Source: Streptomyces sp. NBC_00190 (GTDB lineage Bacteria; Actinomycetota; Actinomycetes; Streptomycetales; Streptomycetaceae). From it: a DNA stretch of 64,000 bases. The stretch lies in NCBI RefSeq assembly GCF_036203305.1, contig NZ_CP108131.1, positions 930,001 through 994,000 on the forward strand, written 5' to 3'. Positions 60,894 to 64,000 of the stretch are shown here, in pieces. The notes beneath the pieces were generated by a model. The model was not told the DNA's origin and did not search any database. It saw only the letters and a program-made list of their open reading frames with translations. Each line of letters opens with the position of its first letter. Within the stretch, counting starts at the first letter, position 1. Both the position numbers and the translations under genes were made by a program.

Positions 60894-60936
60894 CGCGCAA
60901 CGGCGTTGACATCATCGTTGACAGCGCCGTTGCGCG
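60894..60936. promoter_or_regulatory. Second operator-promoter module, upstream of the amine oxidase gene
   Basis: CGCGCAACGGCG (60894-60905) and CGCCGTTGCGCG (60925-60936) are perfect 12-bp inverted repeats, 19-nt spacer. Related 11-nt sites start at 60898 (CAACGGCGTTG), 60910 (CATCATCGTTG) and 60922 (CAGCGCCGTTG), a 12-bp period. CGTTGACA, then 5 nt, GTTGCGC, then GTTCACTCC is shared with the minus-strand module at 60118-60154, so the two promoters appear to be copies. Confidence 0.85.
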
Positions 60937-61022
60937 AGCGGTTCACTCCCCCTCAGCCCGAGTGCCATGCCCGCACGCGCTGTTCGGCTTCCTGGTGCCC
61001 GGATTCCGAGAAGAGGGGTCAC

Positions 61023-62756
61023 ATGCATCACCTGCGCAACGAACCTGCTTCCCCACCCCGTTCGGCCGACCGGGCCGGCATACCCGACCGGATCCGCCTC
61101 GCGTTCGCCCTGCACGCCGAAGCGCGCAGGCGCGGCATGCCCGTCGAGGAGGTCGCAGGCGAGCGCGCCGAGGCCGTCCGCCGCGAGAGCGTCCGTCGTG
61201 AGACCGTCCGCCACGAGCGCGGCCACGACGAAGAACGGCGAACCGCCCCGCCCGCGGGGACGTTCGGCCGCCGCCGGCTCCTCGGCGCCGCGGGCGCGCT
61301 GACCGCCGCCGCGGCACTGCCCGGCGGGCTGCTCACCCCGAACCGGGCGGCGGCGGCCACCGGAGCCGGCGCGCCGCGCGTCGTGGTCGTCGGCGCCGGG
61401 CTCGCGGGACTGCGCTGCGCCCACCGATTGTGGAACCGGCCGAACCCGGTCGCCGCCACGGTGTACGAGGCCGACGCCACCCGCATCGGCGGCCGCTGCT
61501 GGTCCCTGCGCGGCTTCTTCGACAACGGCGCGGTCCACGAGCACGGCGGGGCCTTCATCAGCTCCACCGACACCGCGGTCCTCGACCTGGCCCGCGGCCT
61601 GGGCCTGCGACGGGAGCTCGCAAACGGCGGCGAACTGCACGCCGGGGACTACGCCGCCTGGATCGACGGCGGCTCCTACCCCGGGCTCAGCCAGCAGGAC
61701 GACTGGACCGCGGAGGCCTACGACGCGTTCAGCGCCTCGTACGCGGCCGTCGGCAGCCCGCGCCACGACAGCCACACCCCGGAGGCGTACCGGCTGGACC
61801 AGCTCTCCTGCCTGGACTACCTCGACGAGATCGGGCTGGCCCCCGGCTCCCGGCTCGGCCAGCTGATCCAGTCCCTCCAGCTCCAGTCGGGCGGCGAACC
61901 CGCCGAGGCCTCCGCGCTGGGAATGATCGGCTTCCTCGGATCCTCGTCCGTCTTCGCGGGAGGGCGCGGCTTCGACGAGAAGTACCACCTCGTCGGCGGG
62001 AACGACCAGCTCGTCAGCGGGATGGCGGCGCAGCTTCCGGCCGGCGCCGTCCGGCAGGGCTACGAGCTCATCGCCCTGCGGCAGAACGGCGACGGCTCGT
62101 ACACCTGCACCTTCGACCACGACGGCAGCACGGTCTCGGTGCCCGCCGACCACGTCGTGCTGGCCCTGCCCTTCAGCACCCTGCGCGACGTCGATCTCTC
62201 CCAGGCCAACCTGTCCGCCCGCAAGCTGACCGCCATCCGGCAGCAGGGCATGGGCCAGAACGCGAAGCTCGTCGCCCAGCTGTCGGCCAAGACCTGGCCG
62301 GGGCTCGGCTACAACGGCATCAGCAACACCGGCCCGCTCGGCTACCAGACGGCCTGGGACGGCTCGGTCGCGTCGGGAGCCAACGGGGCACCGGCGCTGC
62401 TGGTCAACTTCCCCGGCGGGAACACCGCCCGCGACATGCTCACCGGAGCCGCGCACGGCCCGGCGCCCGAGGCGGACGTGCACTGGTTCCTCTCCCAGAT
62501 CGAGCACATGTACCCGGGCACCACGGCCGCGTTCACCGGCAAGGCGTACGAGGACCACTGGTCGCGCGCCCCGTGGCAGCGGGGCGCCTACCACTACTAC
62601 AAGATCGGCCAGTACACCTCGATCGCCGGCTGCGAAGGGATCCAGGAAGGCCGGATCCACTTCGCGGGCGAGCACACCGACGTGGACAACTCCACGCTGA
62701 ACGCGGCGGTTTCCTCCGGTGAACGCGTCGCGGCCGAGATCGTCTGCCAGATCTGA
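61023..62756 (+). CDS. Tat-exported flavin monoamine oxidase
   Basis: Predicted 577 residues. A charged N-terminal region of about 80 residues, with RESVRRETVRHERGHDEERR, precedes a twin-arginine signal GRRRLLGAAGALTAAAALPG. The FAD-binding Rossmann motif RVVVVGAGLAGLRCAHRLW comes next, then YEADATRIGGRCWSLRG, and C-terminal GRIHFAGEHTDVDNSTLNAA, all typical of the amine oxidase family. It should deaminate an amine or amino acid outside the cytoplasm, yielding aldehyde, ammonia and peroxide. ATG 61023 follows AAGAGGGG. The long pre-signal region is unusual. Operators upstream tie it to the TetR regulon. Confidence 0.9.
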   Translation: MHHLRNEPASPPRSADRAGIPDRIRLAFALHAEARRRGMPVEEVAGERAEAVRRESVRRETVRHERGHDEERRTAPPAGTFGRRRLLGAAGALTAAAALPGGLLTPNRAAAATGAGAPRVVVVGAGLAGLRCAHRLWNRPNPVAATVYEADATRIGGRCWSLRGFFDNGAVHEHGGAFISSTDTAVLDLARGLGLRRELANGGELHAGDYAAWIDGGSYPGLSQQDDWTAEAYDAFSASYAAVGSPRHDSHTPEAYRLDQLSCLDYLDEIGLAPGSRLGQLIQSLQLQSGGEPAEASALGMIGFLGSSSVFAGGRGFDEKYHLVGGNDQLVSGMAAQLPAGAVRQGYELIALRQNGDGSYTCTFDHDGSTVSVPADHVVLALPFSTLRDVDLSQANLSARKLTAIRQQGMGQNAKLVAQLSAKTWPGLGYNGISNTGPLGYQTAWDGSVASGANGAPALLVNFPGGNTARDMLTGAAHGPAPEADVHWFLSQIEHMYPGTTAAFTGKAYEDHWSRAPWQRGAYHYYKIGQYTSIAGCEGIQEGRIHFAGEHTDVDNSTLNAAVSSGERVAAEIVCQI

Positions 62757-62763
62757 GCCCTCG

Positions 62764-62794
62764 CCCGCGAGGACCGGCCGGCCACCTCGGCGGG
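62764..62794. terminator. Possible bidirectional terminator
   Basis: CCCGCGAGG pairs with CCTCGGCGGG with one bulged base across a GC-rich interior, in the 39-nt gap between the convergent amine oxidase and prolyl oligopeptidase genes. Confidence 0.45.
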
Positions 62795-62795
62795 G

Positions 62796-64000
62796 TCAGC
62801 CCGACGGGGTGAGCCGGTCCCACAGGAAGGTGTGCACCAGGGCCTCGTTGAAGGCGGTCTGCCCGTGGTCGGTGGCGCCCGCGTGGCCGCCGCCGAGGTG
62901 CTCGTGGAACAGGACGGGATGCCCGAACTCGCGCAGCCGGGCGGCCATCTTGCGGGCATGGCCGGGGTGGACGCGGTCGTCGCGGGTCGAGGTGAGCAGC
63001 AGCAGGGGCGGGTACGGGGCCCCCTCGGCCCGGACCTGGTGGTACGGGGAGATCCGCTCCAGGTGGGGCCGGTCGGCCGGGCTGTCCGGGTCCCCGTACT
63101 CGGCGATCCAGCTGGCGCCGGCCAGCAGCTTGTGGAAGCGGAGCATGTCCAGCAGCGGCACGTGGGCGACGACCGCGCCGAACAGCTCGGGGTCGCGGGT
63201 GAGCATCGCGCCCATGAGGAGGCCGCCGTTGCTGCCGCCCTCGATGCCCAGCTGGGCAGGGGTGGTGATGTCGCGGGCGACGAGGTCCCGGGCGACGGCG
63301 GCGAAGTCCTCGTACGCGCGGACCCGGTTCGCGCCCAGGGCCGCCTTGTGCCAGCTCGGCCCGTACTCGTGCCCGCCGCGGATGCCCGCGACGACGTAGG
63401 TGCCGCCGCGCGCGAGCCAGGCCCGGCCGGTGACCGCTCTGTACTGGGGGACCATGGAGATCTCGAAGCCGCCGTACCCGTACAGCAGGGTGGGCCCGGG
63501 GCCCGGGCGGTCCTCGGGACCGACGACGAAGTACGGCACCCGCGTGCCGTCCGCGGAGGTCGCGAAATACTGGCGTACGGCCAGACCCGCGGTGTCGAAC
63601 AGCGCAGGGCCCTGCTTGAGGCTCTCGCTGTCGCCGCCCGCGGTGCCACGGTAGAGGGTGGACGGCTGGAGGAAGCCGGAGACGTTCAGGAAGTACTCGT
63701 CGCTCACGTCCGGATCGGTGCAGGTGACGGAGGCCGTCGACAGCGGCGGTACGCCCGGCAGCGGTGCGCGGCTCCAGCCGTCGGGGCCGGGGGTGAGGAG
63801 CTCCATCCGGGAGGAGACGTCGGCGCGGGTGGTGAGGACGAGGTGGTGGCGGGTCCAGCTGTAGCTGCCGAGCGCGGTGCGCTCGTCCGGGGTGAACAGC
63901 ACCTCGGCCTCCCGCTCCCCCGCCAGGAAGGAGTCGAAGCCGAAGGCGAGCAGGGAGCCGGCGGGGTGGCCGAGCCACGGCGACTTCGTGGTGACGGTCA
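62796..64000 (-). CDS. Prolyl oligopeptidase family (S9A) serine peptidase, partial
   Basis: The C-terminal ~400 residues of an S9A peptidase; the frame stays open to the window edge, so the start and the N-terminal part of the propeller are missing. Catalytic residues are visible: Ser in GIEGGSNGGLLMGAM, Asp in TSTRDDRVHPGHARK and His in GGGHAGATDHGQTA. YGYGGFEISMVPQYRAVTGR marks the start of the hydrolase domain. Cleaves short peptides after proline; cytoplasmic in most relatives. Convergent with the amine oxidase gene. Confidence 0.92.
   Translation of the reverse strand, partial: TVTTKSPWLGHPAGSLLAFGFDSFLAGEREAEVLFTPDERTALGSYSWTRHHLVLTTRADVSSRMELLTPGPDGWSRAPLPGVPPLSTASVTCTDPDVSDEYFLNVSGFLQPSTLYRGTAGGDSESLKQGPALFDTAGLAVRQYFATSADGTRVPYFVVGPEDRPGPGPTLLYGYGGFEISMVPQYRAVTGRAWLARGGTYVVAGIRGGHEYGPSWHKAALGANRVRAYEDFAAVARDLVARDITTPAQLGIEGGSNGGLLMGAMLTRDPELFGAVVAHVPLLDMLRFHKLLAGASWIAEYGDPDSPADRPHLERISPYHQVRAEGAPYPPLLLLTSTRDDRVHPGHARKMAARLREFGHPVLFHEHLGGGHAGATDHGQTAFNEALVHTFLWDRLTPSG

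Noticed and set aside
1..64000. CRISPR arrays, tRNA or rRNA genes, riboswitches, prophage or biosynthetic megasynthase genes
   Set aside because: I saw no spaced direct-repeat arrays, no cloverleaf or rRNA-like sequence, no recognisable riboswitch core, and no structural phage or PKS/NRPS modules.

Overview
The window is 64 kb of very GC-rich DNA with strong third-position G/C preference, frequent GTG starts, densely packed overlapping genes, many secreted or lipoprotein products, and only a few TTA leucine codons. All of this points to a Streptomyces or a close relative. I see no rRNA, tRNA, CRISPR array or replication origin. The content is accessory and regulatory rather than core, with two insertion sequences and a patch of decayed genes.

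Layout. 1-9.2 kb: a stress or low-oxygen-type island with alternating CBS-domain and universal stress proteins, a GH65 disaccharide phosphorylase plus beta-phosphoglucomutase-like HAD, an XRE-PNPOx fusion, a zinc alcohol dehydrogenase and a third CBS protein. Both outer promoter regions carry the same GGGCCG-type palindromes. 9.3-14.7 kb: a degenerate P-loop protein paired with a membrane-anchored type-1 periplasmic-binding-like receptor (three TTA codons), then a secreted papain-like protease with a C-terminally anchored partner. 14.7-16.7 kb: AT-richer DNA and three abutting gene fragments (aldehyde dehydrogenase, acyl-CoA dehydrogenase, TetR). 16.7-21.7 kb: a six-gene operon for extracytoplasmic thiol chemistry (two thioredoxin-fold proteins, CcdA, a DsbD-alpha-like lipoprotein) with its own OmpR-type two-component system. 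22-25.6 kb: secreted proteins, including a NucA/NucB-type DNase followed by a possible ComJ/Nin-like inhibitor.

25.6-39 kb: short-chain dehydrogenase, methyltransferase, an intact IS630 element inserted at CTAG, unknown genes, a TAP-like hydrolase, a 1547-residue protein of unknown function, and an IS481 element. 38-46 kb: regulator-target pairs (WYL regulator/VOC protein; PadR/SnoaL protein sharing a perfect dyad), an ECF41-type sigma factor, two SGNH hydrolases, a MazG-like protein, a metallo-beta-lactamase-fold protein and a pentapeptide-repeat protein. 46-52.7 kb: secreted zinc metallopeptidase, anchored surface protein, AlkZ-like protein, membrane EEP phosphohydrolase and a membrane protein.

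52.8-62.8 kb is a coherent catabolic locus: an amidohydrolase and a complete dipeptide-type ABC transporter in one overlapping operon, a divergent TetR regulator, and a Tat-exported flavin amine oxidase. Near-identical operator-promoter modules lie on both sides of the TetR gene, so the three units probably form one regulon. A prolyl oligopeptidase runs off the right edge.

The best candidates for undescribed biology are the P-loop/receptor pair, the nuclease/inhibitor-like pair, the protease/anchored-partner pair, and the TetR regulon with 12-bp-phased operators. All functional calls come from motif and context reading; no similarity search was run.
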